From: Bifidobacterium breve | GTDB lineage: Bacteria; Actinomycetota; Acidimicrobiia; Acidimicrobiales; Ilumatobacteraceae | Assembly: GCA_945871625.1 (NCBI GenBank) | Contig: CAMBWL010000011.1 | Location: 1-14,710, forward strand | DNA length: 14,710 nucleotides | Reading direction: 5' to 3' | Shown here: in pieces, positions 7,102 through 14,459 of the stretch | Layout of the letters: the number at the start of each line of letters is the position of its first letter | How positions within the stretch are numbered: position 1 is the stretch's first letter | Made by a program: the position numbers and the translations under genes | The notes under the pieces: model-generated | The model's input: only the letters and a program-made list of their open reading frames with translations | Databases searched by the model: none | Told to the model about the DNA's origin: nothing

Positions 7102-8171
7102 GGTGTGACTTTTTCAGTAATCGGCTGATACAACAGCACCCTCAAAAAGGAAAGGTTCGTTAAATCGGCAACTAGTTCGATTTCAAGCAATGGACCGGCA
7201 GAGCCAAGTCGCTCGACGACTCGAGACACACTTCCGACCAAGATGTCTGGTGGTGACAAACTTCGTGAACCACCTGCCGTCACGATCGGCACGCCCACTT
7301 TGATATCCCCGAAGCGCAACGAATTGTCGATGAATCGTACGGTCGGCTGTCGACCAGGTCCTCGTCCCTCAATAACCCCAGTTTCACGAACGGCAAGATC
7401 GCTTGCCAATGGCACGGTAATCGACGAAACTCCTGAAGGTGTCGCGGGCAAAGTTGTAACCGATGGGGTGAACCCCGCAATTGTTGTCGTGGTCGTGGTC
7501 GTCGTGGTCGAGACAGAACTGTCGAGTATCTGGTCTGGTTCTAGCGGCACGACGGGTGAAGGCGTCGCGCTATTGCTGCGCGCGATAGTCGTCGTTGTCA
7601 TTGCCGGACGCGGAGAGTTAACCACTTTGATCGACAACGCGAAGTCTGGATCGGTAATCAACATCACAATGGCGCGATCACCGTAAACCTTGGTGATCTT
7701 GCCGACAAGACCTGCGGCGTTAAGCACGGGCATGCCAACACGAATTCCACTTTCGCTGCCTTGATTGATCTCGACTGTCTGCGCAAAATTTGTTGGAGAG
7801 TCACCAATTACCTGAGTAGTCACGGCGTTGATACCCGCCAAAGTCGGCAAACCATTGAGCGCGAGCAGCTCTTGGGCAAGTCGCACCGACGCAGCGGCGG
7901 CGATTGTCGCACCTTCTTGCTGGGCCACTTTTTCGCGCAGACGATCGTTTTCGTCAAGAACATCGTTGTAGTCAAAAATCCCGTGCCAGGCATTGCTAAT
8001 CGGTCGAGTTACTACTCGACTGGTACTTTCAACTGGTCGAAAAACCACACCGAAGACCGAACGCAAACTTGAAACCGATGAGGAGTTTTGCAAGTCAAGC
8101 GTGATCAAAATTATTGAGGAAAGAATCAGCAAGATTATTGCTCGTCTTCTAGTTGATTGACTTGCTGCCAC
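7098..8171 (-). CDS. mreC: Rod-shape determining protein MreC
   Basis: A 357-residue bitopic protein of the elongasome. It has a basic N-terminus (STRRR), one membrane anchor (about residues 11-26), a coiled-coil stretch with VLDENDRLREKVAQQE (71-86), and the two-part periplasmic beta domain seen in VIGDSPTNFAQTVEINQGS (121-139), GMPVLNAAGLVGKITKV (146-162) and GVIEGRGPGRQPTVRF (265-280). Its role is scaffolding of PBP2 and RodA. The beta domain is interrupted at roughly 186-262 by about 75 Ser/Thr/Pro-rich residues including nine consecutive Thr (222-230). The start is GTG at 8169-8171, with AGGGAAGAG about 10 nt upstream supporting it. It follows mreB by 17 bp and overlaps mreD by 4 bp. Confidence 0.95.
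   Translation of the reverse strand: MAASQSTRRRAIILLILSSIILITLDLQNSSSVSSLRSVFGVVFRPVESTSRVVTRPISNAWHGIFDYNDVLDENDRLREKVAQQEGATIAAAASVRLAQELLALNGLPTLAGINAVTTQVIGDSPTNFAQTVEINQGSESGIRVGMPVLNAAGLVGKITKVYGDRAIVMLITDPDFALSIKVVNSPRPAMTTTTIARSNSATPSPVVPLEPDQILDSSVSTTTTTTTTTIAGFTPSVTTLPATPSGVSSITVPLASDLAVRETGVIEGRGPGRQPTVRFIDNSLRFGDIKVGVPIVTAGGSRSLSPPDILVGSVSRVVERLGSAGPLLEIELVADLTNLSFLRVLLYQPITEKVTP
7482..7508 (-). repeat. Trinucleotide (ACN) tract coding for nine Thr in MreC
   Basis: Nine consecutive Thr codons (a mix of ACC, ACG and ACA) form a degenerate microsatellite inside mreC. Changes in copy number would lengthen or shorten the Thr run without shifting the frame. The tract is the centre of a larger Ser/Thr/Pro-rich insert. 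Confidence 0.7.
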
Positions 8172-8188
8172 TAGTTAACGACTCTTCC

Positions 8189-9223
8189 CTAAGAAAATTC
8201 GCTTTGAACTGTCAAGCCCTTAATCGCCTCAAGATTTTCGAGTGTCATACCCGCACCAAGAACCACGGCAAGTAGCGGCTCTGGCGCGACATAGGCCTGA
8301 ATACCAGTTTCGTGGGTGACTCTTTCTGAAAGTCCGGCGAGCAGTGCCCCACCACCAGCCAAAACCAAACCGTGACTAATTACGTCGGCAGCAAGTTCTG
8401 GAGGCGTTCGCTCAAGGGTCTTTTTTATCGCATCAATAATTTTTAAAACTGTTTCGTCAAGAGCCTCACGTACTTGCTCTGTAGTGACCGCCTGTGTGCG
8501 CGGTAGACCTGTTTTTGAATCACGTCCGCCAACATCTCCGACGATTTCTTGTTCAAGTGGCCATGCAGAGCCCAGCTGAATTTTCACTTCCTCTGCAGTA
8601 TTGACACCAATATCAAGATCAAAATCATCCTTAAACAATCTGACGATCACCTCATTCAGTTCATCGCCACCAACTCGCACAGAGTTGGCTGTCACGATGC
8701 CACCAAGCGAAATTACGGCGACTTCCGTCGTGCCACCGCCAATGTCGACAATCAAGTTTGCGCTTGGTTCGTGAACTGGAAGACCCGCTCCAATCGCGGC
8801 TGCCATCGATTCTTCAATGATATAAACCGGTCGGCGCGCACCAGCGAACTCTGCAGCATCTTGAACCGCGCGGCGCTCAACACCCGTAACCTCGGAGGGC
8901 ACGGCAACAATTACTCGTGGTTTGCTCCATCGACTCGTCGAGACTCGTTGCAAAAATTGCTTGAGCATTTGCTCACAAACGTCAAAATCTGCAATCACAC
9001 CATCTTTTAGTGGACGAACCAATCGGATGTTCCTTGGCGCGCGACCCCACATTCTTTTTGCCTCATGTCCGACGGCGACGACTTGACCACTGCGAGTATC
9101 AACCGCAACCATCGAAGGTTCGTTGAGCACCAAGCCCTGGCCTTTGACATAAACAAGTGTGTTGGCTGTGCCCAAGTCAACCGCGATGTCGCGACCCATC
9201 GAAAGAGGATTACTCCCCGCCAT
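8189..9223 (-). CDS. mreB: Rod-shape determining actin homologue MreB
   Basis: A 344-residue actin-like ATPase of normal length that forms membrane-bound filaments orienting the elongation machinery. Nucleotide-binding motifs are complete: phosphate-1 DLGTAN (16-21), phosphate-2 DIGGGTTE (160-167) and the adenosine motif LAGGGALL (288-295); the conserved EESMAAAIGAGLPV region (137-150) is present. The start at 9221-9223 leaves 2 bp after the ndk stop. An alternative ATG eight codons in (9197-9199) gives MGRDIAVDLG, closer to the usual MreB N-terminus, and is preceded by GGGGAG about 13 nt away; I cannot decide between them. Being directly downstream of ndk, it is probably transcribed from the same message. 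Confidence 0.97.
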   Translation of the reverse strand: MAGSNPLSMGRDIAVDLGTANTLVYVKGQGLVLNEPSMVAVDTRSGQVVAVGHEAKRMWGRAPRNIRLVRPLKDGVIADFDVCEQMLKQFLQRVSTSRWSKPRVIVAVPSEVTGVERRAVQDAAEFAGARRPVYIIEESMAAAIGAGLPVHEPSANLIVDIGGGTTEVAVISLGGIVTANSVRVGGDELNEVIVRLFKDDFDLDIGVNTAEEVKIQLGSAWPLEQEIVGDVGGRDSKTGLPRTQAVTTEQVREALDETVLKIIDAIKKTLERTPPELAADVISHGLVLAGGGALLAGLSERVTHETGIQAYVAPEPLLAVVLGAGMTLENLEAIKGLTVQSEFS

Positions 9224-9225
9224 CT

Positions 9226-9651
9226 TTATGAAGTTCTCTTTGCAAAGCCGGGGAAGAATATTTCAAGTTCACGTGCGGCAGATGCGGCCGAGTCACTACC
9301 GTGCACCAGATTTTCGGTGAAAACCGTGCCAAGGTCACCGCGAATCGTACCCGGCGCAGCAGTGCGTGGATTCGTCGCGCCCATCATTGCCCGGACGATC
9401 TCCCATGTGTCTTCTGGTCCTTCTAGAGCCAAAGCAACCACCGGACCGCGCGACATGAAAGCAACCAACTCGGCGTAGAAGCCCTTACCTTGATGCTCTT
9501 CGTAGTGACGAGCGAGTATCGCTGAATCAAGCAGACGCAACTCCATGGCGACGATATTCAGACCTTTGGCCTCAAAGCGCCCGAGAATTTCGCCGACCAA
9601 ATTTCTCTCGACGGCATCCGGCTTCAACAAAACAAGTGTGCGATTTGACAT
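9226..9651 (-). CDS. ndk: Nucleoside diphosphate kinase
   Basis: A 141-residue cytoplasmic enzyme that transfers the gamma-phosphate between nucleoside di- and triphosphates through a phosphohistidine. The N-terminal strand TLVLLKPDAVER (5-16), GATNPRTAAPGTIRGD (91-106) and the active-site segment NLVHGSDS with His117 are all intact; the length is normal. Start is ATG at 9649-9651; AAGG lies only 1-2 nt before it, so the ribosome binding site is poor. It sits between folC (42 bp upstream) and mreB (2 bp downstream). folC-ndk adjacency is typical of Actinobacteria. Confidence 0.98.
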   Translation of the reverse strand: MSNRTLVLLKPDAVERNLVGEILGRFEAKGLNIVAMELRLLDSAILARHYEEHQGKGFYAELVAFMSRGPVVALALEGPEDTWEIVRAMMGATNPRTAAPGTIRGDLGTVFTENLVHGSDSAASAARELEIFFPGFAKRTS

Positions 9652-9693
9652 ACCTTCAGGCTAAAGGTTTATTGACTGCCTCGCACGTTACAA

Positions 9694-10992
9694 CTATTTC
9701 TTGGCTCTACTCATCAGATAAGCACGTGCTGCGCTGACGATATATAGAGAGCCTGAGATCAATACTGCATCATCCGTTTGTGCAACTCTAAGCGCCATCT
9801 CGCAAGCTTCTTCGACCGAGTCAGCGACGCGAACGTCGTTGCAACCAATATTTTGCGCAACAGTTGCCATATCTTGGGCCGCGAGACCTCTTGGAGTTGG
9901 TGGCATGCAAGTTATGACCACATCAAAATCAATTGCGCGCAATGCCAAAAGCAAATCTTCTGGATTACGGCTAACCAACGCACCTGTAACCAAAATTTTT
10001 CGTCCTTGAGTACTAAAGTCGGCAAAGAAAACTTCTGAGCAAACTTCGGCACCAGCAGGATTGTGTGCACCGTCGATAACTACAAGTGGGCGGTGATCCA
10101 TCACTTCAAACCGACCCGGCATCGAAACCATCGACATACCGTGGTCCAAAATTTCTCGATTGATCGCGTCGTCAAAGAAAGCCTCCACTGCACAGATTGC
10201 CAACGATGCGTTATCTCCTTGATGCTGCCCATGCAGTGGCACTAAAACATCTTCGTACTTAGCACGAGGAGTGCGCACCGTGATCATGCGCCCACCGATC
10301 GCCAAAAAATTATCTTCACAGGCAAAGTCTTCGTCGCGAATCAGTCGGGCTCGGGCAGGTTCTGCCAAGAAAATTTCGCGCAGAACTTCGTCGGTCTCGC
10401 CGAGAATCAAAGCGCTCGAGGGCTTGATTACTCCTGCCTTTTCTCTGGCAATATGACTAACTGTCGGGCCTGCGTACTCCATGTGGTCGAGTGCAATGTT
10501 CGTGACTACCGCTACGTCTGAATTGATGACATTCGTCGCATCCCAACGCCCAAGCATGCCGACTTCGATGACCGCGACATCCACGGCCTCATCGGCGAAC
10601 CAGCGAAACATTGCCGCAGTCATTATTTCGAAGAAACTTGGTCGAACGCCAGCAATTATTTCAAGATCCGAAATCGCGCCGATTTGAAGCCCGAATTCAT
10701 CATCGTCTATCGGCTCGCCATTGATACAGATTCGGTCGTTGATTCGATTGATGTGTGGACTGGAATAGGTGCCGACCCGCAACCCATGGCTGATCAACAA
10801 CTTGGTGATGATTTGAGCGGTTGAACCTTTGCCATTAGTACCCGTGATGTGAATGCTGCGGTACGAGTGTTGGGGGTTGGCAATTGCATCAAGAAGCTTT
10901 TCGATATTTTGCGTGGACGGTGAGTCGATTCGACCTGTGCGCTCATAATTTGAATGCTCGTCGAGATACCGCAAGGCATCGGCGTATTGCAC
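9694..10992 (-). CDS. folC: Folylpolyglutamate synthase / dihydrofolate synthase
   Basis: A 432-residue Mur-ligase-type ATP-dependent enzyme that adds glutamate to folates and, in the bifunctional form, to dihydropteroate. Motifs are the P-loop TGTNGKGST (50-58), SSPHI (77-81), IAREKAGVIKP (181-191), PGRFEV (292-297) and DGAHNPAG (307-314). The segment usually EVGLGGRLDATN reads EVGMLGRWDATN (143-154), a variant I regard as lineage-typical rather than damaging. Start is GTG at 10990-10992 with no strong ribosome binding site, 15 bp after the clpX stop, which suggests coupling to clpX. In many Actinobacteria valS lies in this region, commonly next to folC; it is absent here. Dihydrofolate synthase activity cannot be told apart from FPGS activity by sequence alone. 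Confidence 0.95.
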   Translation of the reverse strand: MQYADALRYLDEHSNYERTGRIDSPSTQNIEKLLDAIANPQHSYRSIHITGTNGKGSTAQIITKLLISHGLRVGTYSSPHINRINDRICINGEPIDDDEFGLQIGAISDLEIIAGVRPSFFEIMTAAMFRWFADEAVDVAVIEVGMLGRWDATNVINSDVAVVTNIALDHMEYAGPTVSHIAREKAGVIKPSSALILGETDEVLREIFLAEPARARLIRDEDFACEDNFLAIGGRMITVRTPRAKYEDVLVPLHGQHQGDNASLAICAVEAFFDDAINREILDHGMSMVSMPGRFEVMDHRPLVVIDGAHNPAGAEVCSEVFFADFSTQGRKILVTGALVSRNPEDLLLALRAIDFDVVITCMPPTPRGLAAQDMATVAQNIGCNDVRVADSVEEACEMALRVAQTDDAVLISGSLYIVSAARAYLMSRAKK

Positions 10993-11007
10993 GACGAGCT
11001 TGATCTT

Positions 11008-11790
11008 TTATGAGGCGGCGCGCCGTTGACGCGTGACGCGAGTGCTTCGATTAACCAAAGTCGGTGCCGAAACTTTGTTAACCGCATTGAGATCAATCAC
11101 TACTTTGGCTACATCCGTGCGCCCTGGCAGGTCGTACATCGTTTCAAGCAGGACTTCTTCGAGAATCGCCCGCAGACCTCGTGCACCCGTGCCACGTGTC
11201 AAGGCTTGATCGGCAACTGCCTCAAGTGCCTCAGTAGAAAACTCGAGTTCGACGTCTTCAAATTCAAAAAACTTTTGATATTGCTTGAGCAGAGCATTTT
11301 TTGGTTCGGTCAGAATTTTGATCAGTGCAAATCGATCAAGACTGTGCACCGCGCCAATCATCGGTAGTCGACCAACGAACTCTGGGATCATGCCGTACTT
11401 AAGCAAGTCTTCTGGCAAGACCTTGGCGAAAAGTTCGCCTGGGTCTTTGTCTTTCTTCGACTTCACTTGAGCATGAAAGCCGACGCCTTTTTGCCCTATT
11501 CGTGAGGCGATGATCTGGTCAAGACCTGCGAATGCTCCGCCACAAATGAACAGCACATTTGTCGTGTCAATCTGAATAAATTCTTGATGGGGATGTTTGC
11601 GCCCGCCCTGAGGTGGTACTGAGGCAACGGTTCCTTCAAGAATTTTCAACAACGCCTGCTGCACGCCTTCACCCGAAACATCGCGCGTGATCGACGGGTT
11701 TTCGCTCTTGCGGGCGACTTTGTCGATTTCGTCGATGTAGACGATGCCCGACTCGGCTTTTTTGACGTCAAAATCGGCAGCCTGGAGCAA
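11008..11790 (-). CDS. clpX: ClpX unfoldase, C-terminal part (after in-frame stop)
   Basis: The 260 codons after the internal TAA, in the same frame as the N-terminal part, complete ClpX. They contain Walker B with Asp185-Glu186 (joint numbering) in GIVYIDEIDK, SENPSITRDVSGEGVQQALL (pore-loop/sensor region), the ClpP-docking loop with VGF in place of the common IGF/LGF, PEFVGRLP, and the sensor-2 GARGLR motif. The first codon after the stop is TTG, so reinitiation is formally possible, but no Shine-Dalgarno sequence precedes it. Without readthrough this part lacks the Zn domain and Walker A and could not bind ATP alone. No further stops or frameshifts are present, and the joint length of 425 codons equals normal ClpX. 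That argues for a very recent mutation, a sequencing or assembly error, or readthrough rather than an old pseudogene. folC follows after 15 bp. Confidence 0.85.
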   Translation of the reverse strand: MLQAADFDVKKAESGIVYIDEIDKVARKSENPSITRDVSGEGVQQALLKILEGTVASVPPQGGRKHPHQEFIQIDTTNVLFICGGAFAGLDQIIASRIGQKGVGFHAQVKSKKDKDPGELFAKVLPEDLLKYGMIPEFVGRLPMIGAVHSLDRFALIKILTEPKNALLKQYQKFFEFEDVELEFSTEALEAVADQALTRGTGARGLRAILEEVLLETMYDLPGRTDVAKVVIDLNAVNKVSAPTLVNRSTRVTRQRRAAS

Positions 11791-11793
11791 TTA
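11791..11793 (-). other. In-frame TAA stop inside clpX
   Basis: On the minus strand the codons read CTG TAA TTG CTC CAG. Comparison with the family pattern (VENILLKLLQAAD) puts a Lys at this place, so AAA to TAA, a single transversion, would explain the stop. Frame is kept on both sides. TAA also ends several intact genes here (ndk, mrdA, rne, tig), so a reassigned code is not supported. Confidence 0.9.
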
Positions 11794-12285
11794 CAGCAAA
11801 ATGTTTTCGACGTCTTCGCCGACATACCCGGCCTCTGTCAATGCTGTGGCGTCCGCAATAGCAAACGGCACATTGAGCAACTTCGCCAAGGTTTGCGCCA
11901 TATGGGTTTTGCCGCAACCGGTTGGTCCGAGCAGCAAGATATTGCTCTTCGACAATTCAATGTCGTCGCGACGGGATGAAGCGTTTTGCTTGTACTGAAT
12001 TCGGCGATAGTGATTGAATACGGCGACCGCCAATACTTTCTTGGCGACATCTTGCCCCACCACATAGTCATCTAGAAAAGCGCGAATCTCACGCGGATTT
12101 GGAAGTTTCTCGAGACTGGCTTCTATCTGTTCGGTATTTTCTTCGTCAATGATTACGTTGCAAAGATCAATGCACTCGTTGCATACATAGACGCCGGGGC
12201 CGGCGATCAACTTCGTGACTTGTTTTTGCGACTTACCGCAGAACGAACACTTTACGAGTTCTACCGAATCTCCGAACTTGGCCAT
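11791..12285 (-). CDS. clpX: ClpX unfoldase, N-terminal part, ended by premature TAA
   Basis: A 164-residue open frame forming the first 39% of ClpX, the hexameric AAA+ unfoldase that feeds substrates to ClpP. It holds the C4 zinc-binding domain for substrate and adaptor binding (Cys13, Cys16, Cys35, Cys38; CSFC and CNEC) and the start of the AAA+ domain with Walker A GPTGCGKT (120-127). Translation ends after GEDVENILL at TAA 11791-11793, before Walker B. The ATG start is well supported, with GAGGAG 3 nt upstream in the 19-bp gap after clpP. As an isolated product it would be an incomplete AAA+ domain and probably inactive. Together with the next 260 codons it should be regarded as one gene, 11008-12285. 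Confidence 0.88.
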   Translation of the reverse strand: MAKFGDSVELVKCSFCGKSQKQVTKLIAGPGVYVCNECIDLCNVIIDEENTEQIEASLEKLPNPREIRAFLDDYVVGQDVAKKVLAVAVFNHYRRIQYKQNASSRRDDIELSKSNILLLGPTGCGKTHMAQTLAKLLNVPFAIADATALTEAGYVGEDVENILL

Positions 12286-12304
12286 TAGCTCCTCGTTTCA
12301 GCTT

Positions 12305-12934
12305 TCAACGAATAGGTCCAGAACGATCGGCAAAGGCCCGAGTCGAAATCACTTCATCAATGATGCCGTACTCTTTGGCTGCCCCCGCTTCCATCACGAA
12401 ATCACGATCCGTGTCTTTATGAATTCGCTCGATTGGTTGCCCAGTGTGGTTTGCGAGAATCTCTTCCAGAATGTCACGCATCCGTAAAATTTCGCGGGCA
12501 GCCAATTCAAGATCTGTGACTTGCGAATAGCCAACTTGCGCATAGGGCTGGTGCAACAAGACTCTCGAGTGCGGCAGTGCCAAGCGCTTCCCTTTTGTTC
12601 CGGCGGCAAGAAGCACCGCGGCAGCCGACGCGGCTTGACCTAAACAAATAGTCGCGATGTCGTTCTTGATGAATTGCATCGTGTCGTAAATAGCAAACAA
12701 CGCCGAGATGTCGCCACCAGGGCTGTTGATATAGATGTTGATGTCTTTGTCCGGGTTTTCACTCTCAAGGTGAATCAACTGTGCACAAACAAGATTGGCG
12801 ATCGTGTCGTCGATCGGTGTGCCGAGAATGATGATGTTCTCTTTGAGCAGGCGACTGTAAAGGTCGTAGACACGCTCGCCACGGCTGGTTTGCTCAGTGA
12901 CGTTGGGAACATAATAATTGCGAACAAAATCCAC
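12305..12934 (-). CDS. clpP: ATP-dependent Clp protease proteolytic subunit
   Basis: A 209-residue serine protease that forms the heptameric chamber served by ClpX (next gene, 19 bp downstream) and, in Actinobacteria, ClpC. The catalytic triad is complete: Ser103 in GQAASAAAVL, His128 in LLHQP and Asp178 in the DTDRD motif. The oxyanion region INSPGG (69-74) is present. SAAAVLLAAGTKGKR and the residues around it resemble actinobacterial ClpP2 more than ClpP1, from memory of the mycobacterial proteins. Actinobacteria usually carry clpP1-clpP2 in tandem; only one copy lies here. Start is GTG at 12932-12934 with a good ribosome binding site. A short N-terminus (MDFVRNYYVP) leaves little propeptide. 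Confidence 0.96.
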   Translation of the reverse strand: MDFVRNYYVPNVTEQTSRGERVYDLYSRLLKENIIILGTPIDDTIANLVCAQLIHLESENPDKDINIYINSPGGDISALFAIYDTMQFIKNDIATICLGQAASAAAVLLAAGTKGKRLALPHSRVLLHQPYAQVGYSQVTDLELAAREILRMRDILEEILANHTGQPIERIHKDTDRDFVMEAGAAKEYGIIDEVISTRAFADRSGPIR

Positions 12935-12942
12935 GAAAAATA

Positions 12943-12948
12943 CCTCTC
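12943..12948 (-). promoter_or_regulatory. Ribosome binding site of clpP
   Basis: The minus-strand sequence GAGAGG lies 8 nt before the GTG at 12932-12934 and supports the GTG as the true clpP start. Confidence 0.65.
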
Positions 12949-12965
12949 GTCAAACTATGAAACTC

Positions 12966-12986
12966 AAGCACCAGGTTTTGATGCTT
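12966..12986. other. Inverted repeat in the tig-clpP intergenic gap
   Basis: Arms of 8 nt (AAGCACCA and TGATGCTT on the plus strand, seven Watson-Crick pairs and one G-U in the minus transcript) enclose a 5-nt loop, about 30 nt before the clpP start. On the plus strand it is followed by TTATTT, but no plus gene ends here; on the minus strand no U-run follows. It could be a weak leader hairpin or chance. The rest of the 125-bp gap holds no recognisable gene, tRNA or terminator. Confidence 0.3.
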
Positions 12987-13059
12987 TTATTTATTGCTAA
13001 CAACGCTAGTTCGTAACCCTGGGTTTTTGCGGACAATAACAAGCCGTATTTATCAAGTC

Positions 13060-14430
13060 TTACTGCTTGTGCTCTTGATCCTCTTCAACAACTGCATGCT
13101 CTACGTCATCGTGACTGTGTTCACCCAAAATAGTTTCGTTGTCAATTGGGTTGCCTTTGTCGTCAACGAATTTGGCATTGTGCAGCAACCAGTCAATTGC
13201 CTTCGACTTCGCGATCTGCGCTTTCAAATCGACGATGGCGTCATTTTTGTCATATGCCTTGCGAATTGCCGCTGGTTTCTTCTTGAGTTGCGCGGCGATG
13301 CGATCGAACTGCCGTTCGAGGTCTTCTTCGCTGGCTTCAAGGCTTTCGGCGACGGCAACGGCGCGCAACGCGATATCGACTTTTGTCGCCAGCACAGACT
13401 GCTCTTTGAGTGCGTCGACGAATTGCTCGGCTGTCTGCTGAGTGACAGAAAGCCACTGCTCCATCGAAATTCCTTGTGACTCAAATTGTTTGAGCGTGTT
13501 CTGCACGCGACCACGCAAGTCACTCGTGACCATCGCTTCTGGTGCTTCAATCTCCAACAGAGCAGCAAGCGCCGCCGTCGTTTTTTCAACCACAGTATTG
13601 CGAACTTGATTCAGGCGTGAATCTTCGATTCGTGTTCGCGCTGCGGACTTCCAGGCTTCGATCGTGTCGTGTTCGGCAAGATGTTCGGCCACCCACTCGT
13701 CTGTGAGTTCTGGCAACACTTGTTCTTGAATTTTTTTTATCGTCACCACAAAGTCGGCGACCTCTGTCATGCCCGAAGGAATCGACGAGAACTCAAGTTT
13801 CTGACCCGTCTTGGCGCCAATGATTTGCTTGTCGAAATCTTCGGCGACCCAACCGCGACCGACTTCGTAAAGCCAGTCGTCGACATTGAGACCTGGCAGT
13901 GGCTCACCATTGCGCGAACCAACAAGGTCGAGGGTCACCTGATCATCAACTTGGGCTACGCGGTCTACATCAGCAAGAGTCGCGTGGCGCTTGCGCTCGT
14001 ATTTGACAACTTCTTCAATATCGTCGTCGGTAGCAACGAGCGATGGCATCTCGACTTTCAATTTCTTGTAACCAGCAATTTTCACAACTGGGCGAATTTC
14101 ACATGTTGCGTCGAATACGACGTTGCCATTTTCTTGTCCGCTCGTGAGATTCACCTCGGGGGTGGCAATGATGTCGAGGTCGTGTTCACGAACCGCAAGT
14201 GCCAACGACGCCGGAATTGCGTCCTCAATGGCCTGTGAGCGAGCCGCCTCTATACCGATTTGCGCCTCGATTAATTGGCGCGGTGCCTTACCTTGACGAA
14301 AGCCGGGAATGCGGATCTGCGTCGAGATCTTACGGAAAGCGCCGTCAAGATAACGATCAAATTCAGTCTCTTCTACTTCAATAGAAAGTTTGATTTTGTT
14401 GCCTTCGAGGGCTTCGAGTGTCGTTTTCAC
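13060..14430 (-). CDS. tig: Trigger factor chaperone / peptidyl-prolyl isomerase
   Basis: A 456-residue ribosome-associated chaperone that meets nascent chains at the exit tunnel through L23. The N-terminal ribosome-binding domain has the TF signature GFRQGKAP (43-50). A FKBP-type PPIase domain follows at roughly 145-240, beginning near QVDDQVTLDLVG. The helical C-terminal chaperone arms run to about residue 430. The last 20 or so residues are rich in His, Asp and Glu (GEHSHDDVEHAVVEED), a disordered acidic tail. Start is GTG at 14428-14430, giving MKTTLEALEGNKIKLSIEV, the expected N-terminus; no clear Shine-Dalgarno sequence is seen. It is the first gene of the minus-strand series, and tig-clpP-clpX is a widely conserved order. 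The divergent gene starts only 29 bp away, so its promoter must overlap that gene or the short gap. Confidence 0.96.
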   Translation of the reverse strand: MKTTLEALEGNKIKLSIEVEETEFDRYLDGAFRKISTQIRIPGFRQGKAPRQLIEAQIGIEAARSQAIEDAIPASLALAVREHDLDIIATPEVNLTSGQENGNVVFDATCEIRPVVKIAGYKKLKVEMPSLVATDDDIEEVVKYERKRHATLADVDRVAQVDDQVTLDLVGSRNGEPLPGLNVDDWLYEVGRGWVAEDFDKQIIGAKTGQKLEFSSIPSGMTEVADFVVTIKKIQEQVLPELTDEWVAEHLAEHDTIEAWKSAARTRIEDSRLNQVRNTVVEKTTAALAALLEIEAPEAMVTSDLRGRVQNTLKQFESQGISMEQWLSVTQQTAEQFVDALKEQSVLATKVDIALRAVAVAESLEASEEDLERQFDRIAAQLKKKPAAIRKAYDKNDAIVDLKAQIAKSKAIDWLLHNAKFVDDKGNPIDNETILGEHSHDDVEHAVVEEDQEHKQ

Positions 14431-14459
14431 AGTGCCGAGCAGTGTATCTGTGGCAAACT

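Noticed and set aside
7243..7686. Plus-strand frame of 147 codons with a run of nine Val
   Set aside because: It is the antisense image of the Thr tract and flanks of mreC, with no start context and no family resemblance.
11791..11793. Recoding of the clpX stop as selenocysteine, pyrrolysine or a changed genetic code
   Set aside because: The codon is TAA, not TGA or TAG, and TAA ends several intact genes here (ndk, mrdA, rne, tig). There is no recoding hairpin that I can see.
11780..11800. Programmed frameshift in clpX
   Set aside because: Both halves are in the same frame and abut exactly; nothing needs to shift.
12966..12986. Intrinsic terminator between tig and clpP
   Set aside because: The U-rich side of the hairpin is on the plus strand, where no gene ends; on the minus strand no U-run follows.
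13669..14238. Plus-strand frame of 189 codons inside tig
   Set aside because: Antisense to tig, whose protein is clearly real; composition looks like a shadow frame.
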